In this document: positions 1 to 9,894 of the stretch, piece after piece
Layout: every line of letters starts with the position of its first letter
Numbering within the stretch: position 1 is the first letter of the stretch
Assembly: GCF_001665785.1 (NCBI RefSeq)
Contig: NZ_LZSO01000008.1
Coordinates: forward strand, 186,001 to 250,000
Length of the DNA stretch: 64,000 nt
From: Mycolicibacterium peregrinum
Lineage (GTDB): Bacteria > Actinomycetota > Actinomycetes > Mycobacteriales > Mycobacteriaceae
Direction of reading: 5' to 3'
The notes under the pieces: model-generated
Databases searched by the model: none
What the model was told of the DNA's origin: nothing
What the model saw: only the letters and a program-made list of their open reading frames with translations
Made by a program: the position numbers and the translations under genes

Positions 1-2693
1 GTACCGCAGGCTTCGCCACCGAGCTGCGTGATCTGATGGCCCGCTGCACAGAGCGCGGCGTGGATCCGCGTGCGCTGCAACGGCTGGGTCGTTCGGCGGG
101 GCGCCCGGAATGGTTGGCGGCGGGCCGGTTTGCCCAGGCCTACGAGCAGATCATGCTGCTGCGGTCGGCCGTCGGGATGGCCGCGCCGCAGGCCACGGTC
201 CCCGCGCTGGGGGCGGCCGAACTGGTTGGTGCGGCGCTGGAGGCGCTCGGGACCGACGCGGATCTGCTGGCCGCCGAGCGGGCACGGATCAGCCTGCTGC
301 TGGTCGACGACGCCCAGCACCTCGACCCGCAGGCCGCGTTGTTGGTGCGGGTGCTGGCCGCCGGGGCGGGCCTGACCGTCATCGCGGGCGACCCGGACCA
401 GACGGTGTTCTCCTACCGTGGCGCCGATCCGGTGTTGTTGGGCGATCACGGCGGGGAGGATGCCCCGGCGATCATCCTCACCCAGTCGCGCCGCTGTGCA
501 CCCGCGGTCGCTGCGGCGATATCGGGTATCGCCCGCCGCCTGCCCGGGGTGGGCGCCGGGCGCGCGATGGAAGGCAACCCGGAGCATGGACAGGGTGAGG
601 TGACCATGCGATTGGCGGCCACGCCGCATGCCGAGAATGCCTACATCGCCGATGCGCTGCGCCGTGCTCATCTGGTGGACGGGGTCCCTTGGTCCGAGAT
701 GGCGGTGGTGGTGCGTTCGGTTCCGCGGGTGGGCGCGGCGCTGGCTCGGGCACTGAGCGGCGCCGGGGTGCCGGTGCACGCCACGGGTGCCGATCTGGGG
801 CCGGCCCAGCAGCCTGCGGTCGCGGCGCTGCTGACGGTATTGGAGGTGACGGCGGCCGGGAGGCTCGACGGCGACAGCGCGGTCAACCTGCTCACGGGTC
901 CGATCGGGCGCGTTGACCCGGTGACCCTGCGGCAGTTGCGACGAGCGCTGCGGCGTGTCGATGGTTCCACGCCACCAAAGGATTTCACCGATCTGCTCGT
1001 TGCCGCGATCGATGCGGAGCCGGCCGGGTTGTCGGCCGAACACGTCAAGCCGTTGCGCCGGCTGCGGTCGGTGCTGGCCGCCGCCCGTCGCAGTCAACGG
1101 GACGGCGCCGATCCGCGCCACACCCTGTGGCAGGCCTGGAACGCCTGCCGATTGCAGCCGCGCTGGCTGGCCGCCAGTGAGCGGGGCGGCACCATCGGCG
1201 CCCAGGCCGACCGCGACCTGGACGCCGTGACCACGCTGTTCGATGTGGCCGATCAGTATGTGAGCCGCACGGCGGGGGCGTCACTGCGCGGGCTGGTGGA
1301 CCACGTGGCGACCTTGGGCTCGTCGATTTCGGCTTCGGATGCGAACGCCAGGCCTGACGCGGTCTCGGTGCTCAGCGCGCACGCCGCACTCGGCAGGGAA
1401 TGGGACTTCGTGGTCATCGCCGGAGTGCAGGAAGGGCTGTGGCCCAACACCATTCCGCGCGGCGGGATCCTGGGCACGCAGAATCTGGTGGATGTGCTCG
1501 ACGGGGTGGCCGCGCCCGATGACCGCGCGGTGTCCACCCGCGCCCCCCTGCTCGCCGAGGAACGGCGGCTGTTGATGGCAGCGATGGGGCGGGCCCGGAC
1601 CCGGCTGCTGGTGACCGCGGTCGACAGCGATGGCGGGGACGAATCGCTGTTGCCGTCCCTTTTCTGTGCCGAACTGGCCGAACTGGCAACGGAATCCGCG
1701 CCGCTTCCGCCATTGGCCGCACCGCGGGTGCTGGTGCCGTCGGCGGTGGTCGGCCGGCTGCGGGCTGTCGTGTGCGCGCCGGAAGGTGCCGTCGACGACG
1801 AGTCCCGGTCCTGTGCGGCAACCCAATTGGCCAGGCTGGCCGCAGCCGGGGTGCCGGGGGCGGATCCGTCGCAATGGCACACCATGACGGCATTGTCCAC
1901 CCAGGAGCCGCTGTGGTCGGATCCCGAACACGTGGTGAAGCTGTCGCCGTCGACGCTGCAGATGCTCACCGACTGCCCGCTGCGCTGGCTGCTGGAGCGG
2001 CACGGCGGCAGTGACGGGCGCGACGTGCGTTCGACGGTCGGGTCGTTGCTGCACGCGCTGGTCGCCGATTCCGGAAAGACCGAGAGCCAGCTGGTCAACG
2101 ATCTGGAAAAGGTCTGGGAAGAACTGCCTTTCGAAGCGAAGTGGTATTCGGACAACGAGTTGTCGCGCCACCGCGAGATGCTGGAGACCTTCACCCGGTG
2201 GCGTGCGGACTCCCGGGGCCAGTTGACCGAGGTCGCCACGGAGATCGATGTCGACGGCACGCTCGTCGAGCCGGGGCCCGAGGGCCCGGGTGTCCGGGTG
2301 CGGGGCCGGTTGGACCGTCTGGAGCGTGACCAGGCGGATCGACTCGTCGTGGTCGACCTCAAGACCGGCAAGAGCCCGGTCACCAAGGATGACGCGCAGA
2401 AGCACGCCCAGCTGGCCACCTATCAGCTCGCGGTGGCGGCGGGACTACTGCCGCACGGCGATGAGCCGGGTGGGGGCCGGTTGGTATACCTGGGCAAGGC
2501 AGGCGCGGCGGGCGCCACCGAACGCGAACAGGATCCGATGACACCCGACACTCGTGCGGACTGGCTGGGCACGGTCAGGAGCGCCGCGGCGGCCACCGCC
2601 GGTCCTCAGTTCGTGGCCCGCGTCAACGACGGCTGCGCGAACTGCCCGGTGCGTTCGTCGTGCCCGGCCCAGGCTGCCGGGGACCGGTCATGA
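1..2693 (+). CDS. adnA: AdnA, helicase-nuclease subunit (5' end outside window)
   Basis: The reading frame is open from base 3, so the first roughly 160 residues of the usual ~1055 lie outside the window; about 896 residues are visible. AdnA pairs with AdnB as the mycobacterial double-strand-break resection motor-nuclease. Visible signs are a Walker B-like VDDAQH (Asp-Asp rather than the usual Asp-Glu), a helicase motif GDPDQTVFSYRGAD, and a C-terminal RecB-like nuclease motif VVDLKTGK. The nuclease domain also carries the four-cysteine Fe-S pattern: one Cys in TDCPLRW and three in CANCPVRSSC at the extreme C-terminus. The stop overlaps the adnB start (ATGA), so the two are translationally coupled. 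Confidence 0.95.
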   Translation, partial: TAGFATELRDLMARCTERGVDPRALQRLGRSAGRPEWLAAGRFAQAYEQIMLLRSAVGMAAPQATVPALGAAELVGAALEALGTDADLLAAERARISLLLVDDAQHLDPQAALLVRVLAAGAGLTVIAGDPDQTVFSYRGADPVLLGDHGGEDAPAIILTQSRRCAPAVAAAISGIARRLPGVGAGRAMEGNPEHGQGEVTMRLAATPHAENAYIADALRRAHLVDGVPWSEMAVVVRSVPRVGAALARALSGAGVPVHATGADLGPAQQPAVAALLTVLEVTAAGRLDGDSAVNLLTGPIGRVDPVTLRQLRRALRRVDGSTPPKDFTDLLVAAIDAEPAGLSAEHVKPLRRLRSVLAAARRSQRDGADPRHTLWQAWNACRLQPRWLAASERGGTIGAQADRDLDAVTTLFDVADQYVSRTAGASLRGLVDHVATLGSSISASDANARPDAVSVLSAHAALGREWDFVVIAGVQEGLWPNTIPRGGILGTQNLVDVLDGVAAPDDRAVSTRAPLLAEERRLLMAAMGRARTRLLVTAVDSDGGDESLLPSLFCAELAELATESAPLPPLAAPRVLVPSAVVGRLRAVVCAPEGAVDDESRSCAATQLARLAAAGVPGADPSQWHTMTALSTQEPLWSDPEHVVKLSPSTLQMLTDCPLRWLLERHGGSDGRDVRSTVGSLLHALVADSGKTESQLVNDLEKVWEELPFEAKWYSDNELSRHREMLETFTRWRADSRGQLTEVATEIDVDGTLVEPGPEGPGVRVRGRLDRLERDQADRLVVVDLKTGKSPVTKDDAQKHAQLATYQLAVAAGLLPHGDEPGGGRLVYLGKAGAAGATEREQDPMTPDTRADWLGTVRSAAAATAGPQFVARVNDGCANCPVRSSCPAQAAGDRS

Positions 2694-5600
2694 CGGAAAC
2701 CGCGCGGGCCGGTGTGCGGTACAGCCCCGCCGAATTGTCCGCCGCACTCGGACTGTTCCCGCCGACCGAGGAGCAGGCCGAGGTGATCGCGGCGCCTCCC
2801 GGGCCGTTGGTGGTCATCGCGGGCGCGGGTGCCGGTAAGACCGAGACCATGGCGGCCCGGGTCGTCTGGTTGGTGGCCAACGGTTATGCCACGCCATCGC
2901 AGGTGCTTGGCCTGACCTTCACCCGCAAGGCCGCGGGCCAGCTGTTGCGCCGGGTACGGACCCGGCTGGCCCGGCTCGCTGGTGCCGGTCTGGCGCCAGG
3001 CGTCGGCGGCGCCGATGAAATCGCCACTGTCAGTACCTATCACGCGTTCGCCGGCACCCTGCTGCGCGAGCATGGGTTGCTGCTCCCGGTCGAGCCGGAC
3101 ACCCGGCTGCTGAGTGAGACGGAGCTGTGGCAGCTGGCCTTCGATGTGGTGTGTGCGCACCCGGGGGAGCTGGCCATCGAGAAGACCCCGGCCGCCGTCA
3201 CGGGCATGGTGCTGCGCCTGGCCGGGGCGCTGGCCGAGCATCTGGTGGACACCGATCAGCTGCGCGATACGCATGTTGAGCTGGAGCGGTTGGTGCACAC
3301 GCTGCCGGCCGGGCCATATCAGCGTGACCGCGGGCCCAGCCAGTGGCTGCTCAAGATGCTGGCCACCCAGACCGAGCGCACCGAACTGGTGCCGTTGATC
3401 GACGCGCTGCACCAGCGGATGCGTGCCGACAAGGTGATGGATTTCGGTATGCAGATGTCCGCGGCGGCACGGCTGGCGGCGAATTTCCCTCAGGTCGGCG
3501 AGCAACTGCGGCAACGGTTCCGGGTGGTGCTGCTCGATGAGTACCAGGACACCGGGCACGCGCAGCGGGTGGCGCTGTCCTCGCTGTTCGGCGGCGGTGT
3601 CGACGAGGGCCTGGCGCTGACCGCGGTGGGTGACCCGATCCAGTCGATCTATGGCTGGCGGGGCGCGTCGGCGACCAACCTGCCCCGGTTCACCACAGAC
3701 TTTCCGCTGCCCGACGGCAGTCCCGCCCCCACGCTGGAACTGCGCACCAGTTGGCGCAATCCACCGAGTGCCCTGCATCTGGCCAATGCGGTGTCGGCCG
3801 AGGCCCGGCGTCGTTCGGTGACGGTGCATGAACTGCGGCCCAGGCCCGATGCCCAGCCGGGCACCATCCGGTGTGCGCTGCTCAATGATGTCGAGACCGA
3901 ACGTGATTGGGTCGCAGACCATCTGGCCCGGATCTACCACGGGGCTGTGGCACAGGGGACGGCCACGCCGACCGCAGCGGTGTTAGTGCGGCGTAACGCC
4001 GACGCCGCGCCGATGGCCGAGGCGCTGAGCGCGCGCGGGGTGCCGGCCGAGGTGGTCGGGGTGGCCGGACTGTTGGCGGTACCCGAGGTGGCCGATCTGG
4101 TCGCGATGCTGCGGCTGGTGGCCGACCCCGCCGCGGGGTCCGCGGTGATGCGGGTGCTGACGGGGCCGCGCTGGCGGTTCGGCGCCCGCGACATCGCCGC
4201 GCTGTGGCGCCGGGCCAGGGAACTCGACGATCGGCCGGTGGGGGAGCCCAGCGCCGCGGAGATCGTCGCTCAGGCCGCTCCGGATGCGGATTCCGCTTGC
4301 CTGGCCGACGCACTCTGCGATCCCGGTGCCGCCGAACACTATTCGCCTGCGGGCTATCAGCGGATCGAGGCGCTGGGGCGTGAGCTGACCATGTTGCGGG
4401 CACATCTGAGCCACCCGCTACCCGAGTTGGTGGCCGAGGTGCGACGGGTCGCAGGACTGGATGCCGAGGCCCGCGCTGCGCGTCCGGTGGCGGCGGGTTG
4501 GACCGGGACCGAGAACCTCGACACGTTCTGTGATCTGGTCGCCGAGTTCGCCGGGCGGTCGGGTGGGTCGGTGCTCGCGCTGCTGGCCTACCTGGACGTG
4601 GCGACCGAGGTGGAGAACGGCCTGGCGCCCGCCGAATTGACGGTGTCGCACGACAGGGTGCAGATCCTCACCGTGCACGCCGCCAAGGGGTTGGAATGGC
4701 AGGTGGTGGCGGTGCCACACCTGAGCGGCCGGGTATTCCCGTCTACGGCATCGGCGCGGACCTGGCTCACCGACTCGTCGGATCTGCCTCCGCTGCTGCG
4801 TGGTGATCGGGCGACCGAGTCGGAGTTGGGTGTGCCCGTGCTCGACACGTCTGACATCAACGATCGGAAGATCCTGTCGGACAAGATCTCTGACCACAAG
4901 CGCAGCCTCGAACAGCGGCGCATCGACGAGGAGCGCCGGTTGCTCTACGTCGCGATCACCCGCTCTGAGGACACCCTGCTGATCTCCGGGCATCACTGGG
5001 GTGCCACCGAGAGCAAGCCGCGTGGCCCCTCCGAGTTCCTGTGCGAGATCAAGACCATCGTCGAGGAAGCGTCTGCGCAGGGTCAGCCGTGTGGCGAGAT
5101 CGAACAGTGGGCTCCCGACCCGTCGGCCGGTGAGGTCAACCCGTTGCGGGACAAGGCTCTCGAAGCGATCTGGCCCGCGGCCCCTGCCAGGGAGTCCGAC
5201 GTCGACCGGGGTGCGGCGCTCGTGGCGCAGGTGTTGGCCGACGGCAGCCGGACAGAAGTGGGCTCGGCACAGGTGGCCGACACCGCCGACTACGCCGACG
5301 CCGACGCGGAGGGCTGGGCTGCCGATGTCGATGCACTTCTGGCCGAGCGGGATCGTGCGCCACAGGTTGCTGCGCTCGAGCTGCCCGGGCAGGTGTCGGT
5401 CAGCACCTTGGTGGAGTTGAGCCGGGATCGGGACGCTGCGCTGCAGCGCCTGCACCGGAGATTTCCGCAACGCCCGGATCCGCATGCGCTGCTGGGCACC
5501 GCGTTTCACGAGTGGGTGCAGCGGTTCTTTCATTCCGAGCGGCTGTTCGACCTCGATGACATCCCCGGTGCGGTGGACAGTGACAGCGGACGCGCGAACG

Positions 5601-6019
5601 CCGCCGAACTGTCCGAGTTGCAGGACGCCTTCGTCATGTCGTCGTGGGCCGCACGCACTCCGATCGAGGTGGAGGTGCCCTTCGACATGGCGATCGGGAC
5701 GACCCGAACCACCGTCGTGCGCGGTCGTATCGACGCGGTGTTCGCAGACGAGGACGGCACGACCACCGTGGTCGACTGGAAGACGGGCGAGCCGCCGGCC
5801 ACGCCGGAAGCCATGGCGCAGGCCGCGGTTCAGCTCGCGGTGTACCGCCTGGCCTGGGCGTCGCTGCGCGGGTGTGCACCGGAGTCGGTGCGGGCCGCGT
5901 TCCACTATGTGCGCTCGGGGCGGACCGTCAGCCCGGATGTGTTACCCGGGGAAGAAGAGTTGGTTGCTCTGCTGAGAGAACCCGTGCCCGCGACGGTGGA
6001 TCCGGGACAAGAGTTCTAG
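2690..6019 (+). CDS. adnB: AdnB, helicase-nuclease subunit
   Basis: 1109-residue UvrD-like motor fused to a C-terminal RecB-family nuclease, the partner of AdnA in end resection. Walker A is GAGAGKT at residues 45-51, Walker B is LLDEYQD near residue 283, the Q-motif region PPTEEQAEVI lies just before Walker A, and the nuclease motif VVDWKTGE lies near residue 1027. The ATG at 2690 overlaps the adnA stop, so it was preferred to an upstream in-frame GTG at 2660. The length agrees with the family (about 1100 residues). The stop codon TAG shares the palindrome CTAG with the stop of the convergent gene at 6016. Confidence 0.96.
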   Translation: MTETARAGVRYSPAELSAALGLFPPTEEQAEVIAAPPGPLVVIAGAGAGKTETMAARVVWLVANGYATPSQVLGLTFTRKAAGQLLRRVRTRLARLAGAGLAPGVGGADEIATVSTYHAFAGTLLREHGLLLPVEPDTRLLSETELWQLAFDVVCAHPGELAIEKTPAAVTGMVLRLAGALAEHLVDTDQLRDTHVELERLVHTLPAGPYQRDRGPSQWLLKMLATQTERTELVPLIDALHQRMRADKVMDFGMQMSAAARLAANFPQVGEQLRQRFRVVLLDEYQDTGHAQRVALSSLFGGGVDEGLALTAVGDPIQSIYGWRGASATNLPRFTTDFPLPDGSPAPTLELRTSWRNPPSALHLANAVSAEARRRSVTVHELRPRPDAQPGTIRCALLNDVETERDWVADHLARIYHGAVAQGTATPTAAVLVRRNADAAPMAEALSARGVPAEVVGVAGLLAVPEVADLVAMLRLVADPAAGSAVMRVLTGPRWRFGARDIAALWRRARELDDRPVGEPSAAEIVAQAAPDADSACLADALCDPGAAEHYSPAGYQRIEALGRELTMLRAHLSHPLPELVAEVRRVAGLDAEARAARPVAAGWTGTENLDTFCDLVAEFAGRSGGSVLALLAYLDVATEVENGLAPAELTVSHDRVQILTVHAAKGLEWQVVAVPHLSGRVFPSTASARTWLTDSSDLPPLLRGDRATESELGVPVLDTSDINDRKILSDKISDHKRSLEQRRIDEERRLLYVAITRSEDTLLISGHHWGATESKPRGPSEFLCEIKTIVEEASAQGQPCGEIEQWAPDPSAGEVNPLRDKALEAIWPAAPARESDVDRGAALVAQVLADGSRTEVGSAQVADTADYADADAEGWAADVDALLAERDRAPQVAALELPGQVSVSTLVELSRDRDAALQRLHRRFPQRPDPHALLGTAFHEWVQRFFHSERLFDLDDIPGAVDSDSGRANAAELSELQDAFVMSSWAARTPIEVEVPFDMAIGTTRTTVVRGRIDAVFADEDGTTTVVDWKTGEPPATPEAMAQAAVQLAVYRLAWASLRGCAPESVRAAFHYVRSGRTVSPDVLPGEEELVALLREPVPATVDPGQEF

Positions 6020-6507
6020 CCCTCGCCGGAGTGCGTCAGGTTGGCGATCTCGGATCCCCACACCGAGCGCGCGCCGAGGTCACCTATGCGGTAGATCTGG
6101 ACCATCGAGGCAACCCCCACCACAACGGCGACCACAGCGACGACGCCGTGATAGATCAGCCGTCGGCTGTGGTCGCGCTGTTCGGCGAAGTGCAGGCCCA
6201 CCAGTGCCAGCGCGACGACCAGCAGGGCGAGCGAGAAGTAGATCATGGTGTCGCCGAGCTCGGCGTGCTCCTGCAGGACGGCGTCCTGTGCGGGTCGGAG
6301 ATCGTAGAGCCATTCGCCGGCGTACGTCGTGAGTGGCGTCAAACCCGTTGTCACCACGGCCAGGATGAGCGTGAGCCACAGCAGATGCCCCTGCCGGGCG
6401 GCCGGCCACAGCGCGCAGAGAATGACCAGCGCCGCGGTCAGCGGTGCCAGTACCACCAGCGCGTGGACGAGCAAGACGTGGGCGGGCAGGCCGTCGATCA
6501 CTGTCAC
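6016..6507 (-). CDS. DUF2231-like four-helix membrane protein
   Basis: 163 residues with four hydrophobic segments: LVHALVVLAPLTAALVILCA, LLWLTLILAVVTTGL, IYFSLALLVVALALVGLHF and VVAVVAVVVGVASMVQIY. The pattern of His residues close to membrane segments (LPAHVLLVH, then EHAELGD) fits the DUF2231 group of small membrane proteins, some of which are suspected haem or metal binders. The exact function is unknown. It lies 36 bp downstream of the VIT-type transporter gene on the same strand and is probably co-transcribed with it. Its stop overlaps the adnB stop by four bases. Confidence 0.75.
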   Translation of the reverse strand: MTVIDGLPAHVLLVHALVVLAPLTAALVILCALWPAARQGHLLWLTLILAVVTTGLTPLTTYAGEWLYDLRPAQDAVLQEHAELGDTMIYFSLALLVVALALVGLHFAEQRDHSRRLIYHGVVAVVAVVVGVASMVQIYRIGDLGARSVWGSEIANLTHSGEG

Positions 6508-6543
6508 GAGAACTCCTTGGCCGGGCGGGATGATGTGAACCAG

Positions 6544-7269
6544 TCAGGTGATGGTGGTGCCCACCAGAAGGCCGATCAGATAGGTGATCACCAGGGCGAG
6601 GCCGCCGCCGATCACGTTGCGCAGCACCGCGCGTCCCTTCGGTGCCCCGCCCAGCCCGGCCGATACCGCCCCGGTGAGCATCAGCGCCAGCAGGACCGCC
6701 ACCACGGTCACCGGAATACGCCACGTTGTCGGCGGGACCAGGATCGCGATCAACGGCAGCAGCGCACCGATGGTGAACGACAGTGCCGAGGATGCTGCGG
6801 CCTGCCACGGATTGGTCAGATCCTTGGGATCGATACCCAATTCGACCTCGGCGTGCGCGGCGAAGGCATCGTGGTCGGTGAGTTCCTCGGCCACGGTGCG
6901 CGCAGTCGCAGCCGACAAGCCCTTGGCTTCGTAGAGCGCGCTCAACTCGTCCAACTCGGCGGCCGGGTCGTCACGCAACTCGCGGCGTTCTTTGCGTAGC
7001 AGGGCGCGTTCGGTGTCGCGTTGCGTGCTGACCGAGACGTACTCGCCCAACGCCATCGACACTGCTCCGGCGGCCAGGCCCGCGATGCCGGCGGTCAGAA
7101 TCGGCGCCTGCTCCACCGTCGCCGCGGCCACACCCACCACGATGCCTGCCGTGGAGACGATGCCGTCGTTGGCGCCCAAAACCCCGGCGCGCAGCCAGTT
7201 CAGCTTCGACGAGAGTGACCCGACGTGCGGCTCGGAGGGATGGCTGGGATTCGTCACGATCCCGACCAT
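6544..7269 (-). CDS. VIT1/CCC1 family divalent metal transporter
   Basis: 241 residues. The N-terminal segment WLRAGVLGANDGIVSTAGI is the hallmark of the VIT1/CCC1 family, which moves Fe2+ or Mn2+ across membranes. It is followed by a second hydrophobic pair, a charged cytosolic region rich in Glu and Asp (residues about 80-165, the putative metal-binding hinge) and C-terminal membrane helices ending in LIGLLVGTTIT. The ATG at 7269 fits family length; an upstream in-frame start would add 74 unrelated residues. Substrate is inferred from family only. Confidence 0.88.
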   Translation of the reverse strand: MVGIVTNPSHPSEPHVGSLSSKLNWLRAGVLGANDGIVSTAGIVVGVAAATVEQAPILTAGIAGLAAGAVSMALGEYVSVSTQRDTERALLRKERRELRDDPAAELDELSALYEAKGLSAATARTVAEELTDHDAFAAHAEVELGIDPKDLTNPWQAAASSALSFTIGALLPLIAILVPPTTWRIPVTVVAVLLALMLTGAVSAGLGGAPKGRAVLRNVIGGGLALVITYLIGLLVGTTIT

Positions 7270-7388
7270 ATCGATCAAAACCGCGCGCCACCAGCAACGA
7301 TAGCCTTGCCAAACCTTGGTTCGCGAGGGGTCCGAAACCGGGCCGGGCGGGGAAAAGCGTTGGTGCCCAGTGGTTCTGGTACGGAGGG

Positions 7389-7778
7389 CTACGAGTTCCG
7401 GTACACCCGCAGGGCCGCGGTGATCATCGGGATCTGCAGCGGCAGGCGGGCGATCGCCACGATCCGCATCGGCCACGGCTTGTCCCACCACAGCCGGACC
7501 ATGTTCACGTTGCCGGGGAACACGGCGATGAACAGGGCCACCGCGGCCAGTGCGCCGAGGCGCCGGGTGCGGGGGACGGCGAGCAGGGCACCGGTGGCCA
7601 GTTCGCCGACTCCGGAGGCGTAGGTGTAGAAGCGGGCACTGCCGGGCAGTTCGGCCGGAATGATCGAGTCGAAAGGTTTGGGCGCGACGAAGTGCAGCGT
7701 GCCCATGCCCAGGAGCAGGGCGGCCATGCGTTGGGCGGCGGGTGCGGAGGAGATCTGCTGAGCCTCGGGTGCGGTCAT
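7389..7778 (-). CDS. DoxX-like small membrane protein
   Basis: 129 residues with about four membrane helices (MAALLLGMGTLHF, LATGALLAV, LGALAAVALFIAVF and a C-terminal helix). The segment FPGNVNMVRLWWDKPWP is typical of the DoxX/MauE-like group found in actinobacteria. Function is unknown; relatives are linked to redox homeostasis. The ATG at 7778 was chosen because it starts the conserved part; a longer start at 7820 adds 14 unconvincing residues. It is divergent from the potassium channel gene. Confidence 0.7.
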   Translation of the reverse strand: MTAPEAQQISSAPAAQRMAALLLGMGTLHFVAPKPFDSIIPAELPGSARFYTYASGVGELATGALLAVPRTRRLGALAAVALFIAVFPGNVNMVRLWWDKPWPMRIVAIARLPLQIPMITAALRVYRNS

Positions 7779-7853
7779 GGTTACATTGTGGCGTGCGTCT
7801 GATCGGAACGATCCCGGCACATCCCGGGGTGCTTTGCTCGATGATGGGGTCGC

Positions 7854-8948
7854 GTGGCTAAAGGCAGGCTGCGGCGCCGACTCGCCGCGATGGACCCGAA
7901 CCTGACTTCGCGCCCGGATGCCGCGCTCGTCGATGTGCTGCGCATCCCCGAGCCGTTCGTCAGCCCGGCCCGCAAGATCTTCATGCGGGTGCTGTACGCG
8001 TTGGGAGCGCTGTTCGCGGCGGTGCTCATCGTCTACGCGGACCGCTACGGGTACCGGGACAATGACAGTGTCCCGGATCCCGACAATCCATTGACGTTCC
8101 TGGATTGCCTGTACTACGCGACGGTTTCGCTGTCGACTACGGGCTACGGCGACATCACGCCGTACTCGGATTCGGCCCGGCTGGTGAACGTCATCGTCAT
8201 CACGCCACTACGGGTGGCCTTCCTGATCGTTCTCATCGGTACCACCGTGGAAACCCTGACCACCCAATCCCGGCAGGCGCTGAAGATTCAGCGATGGAGG
8301 AACAAAGTGCGCAACCACACCGTCGTCGTCGGATACGGCACCAAGGGCCGGACGGCGGTCGCCGCAATGGTCGGCGACGAGGTTTCCCCGGCCGACATCG
8401 TCGTCGTCGACGAGAACGCGGCCGCGCTGGAACGTGCCAAGGGAGCTGGGTTGGTGACCGTGCACGGCGACGCCACCAATTCCGGTGTCCTGCGGCTGGC
8501 GGGCGCCCAGCACGCCAAGTCGATCATCGTCGCGGCCGACAACGACGCCAGCGCGGTACTGGTCACGTTGACCGCCCGCGAGTTGGCTCCCAAGGCCAAG
8601 ATCATCGCGGCGGTGCGGGAGTCGGACAACCTGCATCTGCTCAAGCAGTCGGGTGCGGACTCCACGGTCGTGTCGTCCGAGACCGCCGGCCGGCTGCTCG
8701 GTATCGCGACGCAGACCCCGAGCGTGGTGGAGATGATGGAGGATCTGCTGACTCCCGACGCCGGGTTCGCCATCGCCGAGCGCGAGGTCACGCCCAAGGA
8801 GGAGGGTGGCTCTCCGCGCCATCTGCACGACATCGTGCTGGGTGTGGTGCGTGGCGGCCGGTTGGTGCGGGTCGACGCACCGGAGGTCGACGCGCTGGAA
8901 GCCGGCGACCGGCTGCTCTACATCCGCAGCGCGGATGCCGAGCGATGA
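7854..8948 (+). CDS. Potassium channel with TrkA-N (RCK) domain
   Basis: 364 residues, homologue of Rv3200c. One membrane helix (MRVLYALGALFAAVLIVY), a pore loop with the selectivity filter TTGYGD at residues 95-100, and a second helix (VIVITPLRVAFLIVLIG) make a two-helix K+ channel. From about residue 150 there is a cytosolic Rossmann RCK domain starting HTVVVGYGTKGRTAV, followed by a TrkA-C-like end. It should gate K+ flux in response to nucleotide or ion binding. GTG start. The stop overlaps the nudC ATG, so the two genes are coupled, as in other mycobacteria. Confidence 0.93.
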   Translation: MAKGRLRRRLAAMDPNLTSRPDAALVDVLRIPEPFVSPARKIFMRVLYALGALFAAVLIVYADRYGYRDNDSVPDPDNPLTFLDCLYYATVSLSTTGYGDITPYSDSARLVNVIVITPLRVAFLIVLIGTTVETLTTQSRQALKIQRWRNKVRNHTVVVGYGTKGRTAVAAMVGDEVSPADIVVVDENAAALERAKGAGLVTVHGDATNSGVLRLAGAQHAKSIIVAADNDASAVLVTLTARELAPKAKIIAAVRESDNLHLLKQSGADSTVVSSETAGRLLGIATQTPSVVEMMEDLLTPDAGFAIAEREVTPKEEGGSPRHLHDIVLGVVRGGRLVRVDAPEVDALEAGDRLLYIRSADAER

Positions 8949-9889
8949 CGCATAGAACATTCGGCCTGCGCAACGTTCCTCTGCTCTCGCGGGTCGGTGC
9001 CGACCGTGCCGATGCCCTGCGCACCGATATCGACGCCGCGACCGAAGGCTGGAAGGACGCGCTGCTGCTGCGGGTCGACCGGCGCAACCAGGTACTGATC
9101 TCGGGTGGGCAGGTGGTCCTCGGCAAGGCCTCGAGTCTGGGCACCGAGAAGCCGCCGGAGCATGCGGTGTTTTTGGGACGGCTGGCCGATGGGCGGCATG
9201 TCTGGGGCATTCGCAGCGCTCTGGAGGGGCCCGAGGACCCGGACCAGCAGGTCGAGGTGCTCGACCTACGCCGGGCGGGCGAGGTCTTCGACGATGTCAG
9301 CGCCCAGTTGGTGGCGACTGCGACGGCATTGCTGAACTGGCACGATCGGGCCCGTTTCAGCGCGGTGGACGGTGGCGCGACCAAACCGGCCAAAGGCGGT
9401 TGGTCGCGCGTCGACCCGGTCAACGGCCATGAGGAGTTCCCGCGCATCGACCCGGCGGTGATCTGCCTGGTTCATGACGGCTTCGACCGCGCCGTGCTGG
9501 CCCGGCAGACGGTGTGGCCCGAGCGGTTGTTCTCGATCCTGGCCGGTTTCGTCGAGGCCGGTGAATCTTTCGAGACCTGTGTGGTGCGGGAGATCTCCGA
9601 GGAGATCGGCATCACTGTGACCGATGTGCAGTACCTGGGGAGTCAGCCGTGGCCGTTCCCACGGTCACTGATGGTCGGCTTCCACGCCGTCGGCGATCCC
9701 GAGCAGCCGTTCTCGTTCAACGACGGCGAGATCGCCGAGGCCGGGTGGTTCACCCGGGTCGAGATCCGCGAGGCGCTGGACCAGGGGGACTGGGGTGCGG
9801 CCGACGGCGATTCCCGGTCACGGTTGCTGCTGCCCGGCTCGATTTCGATCGCTCGCGAGATCATCGAATCCTGGGCGGCGCTGGACTGA
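8945..9889 (+). CDS. nudC: NADH pyrophosphatase NudC
   Basis: 314-residue Nudix hydrolase that splits NAD(H) and, in mycobacteria, NAD adducts of isoniazid and ethionamide. The Nudix box runs from G201 to I223 (GFVEAGE ... REISEEIGI) and matches GX5EX7REUXEEXGU. The NudC-specific motif SQPWPFP starts at S233. The CxxC pairs of the E. coli zinc ribbon are absent: the aligned region reads FSAVDG and VDPVNG. As I recall, M. tuberculosis carries Gln where this protein has Pro235, a change reported to spoil dimerisation, so this copy should be active. ATG overlaps the upstream stop. Confidence 0.95.
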   Translation: MTHRTFGLRNVPLLSRVGADRADALRTDIDAATEGWKDALLLRVDRRNQVLISGGQVVLGKASSLGTEKPPEHAVFLGRLADGRHVWGIRSALEGPEDPDQQVEVLDLRRAGEVFDDVSAQLVATATALLNWHDRARFSAVDGGATKPAKGGWSRVDPVNGHEEFPRIDPAVICLVHDGFDRAVLARQTVWPERLFSILAGFVEAGESFETCVVREISEEIGITVTDVQYLGSQPWPFPRSLMVGFHAVGDPEQPFSFNDGEIAEAGWFTRVEIREALDQGDWGAADGDSRSRLLLPGSISIAREIIESWAALD

Positions 9890-9894
9890 GGCGG

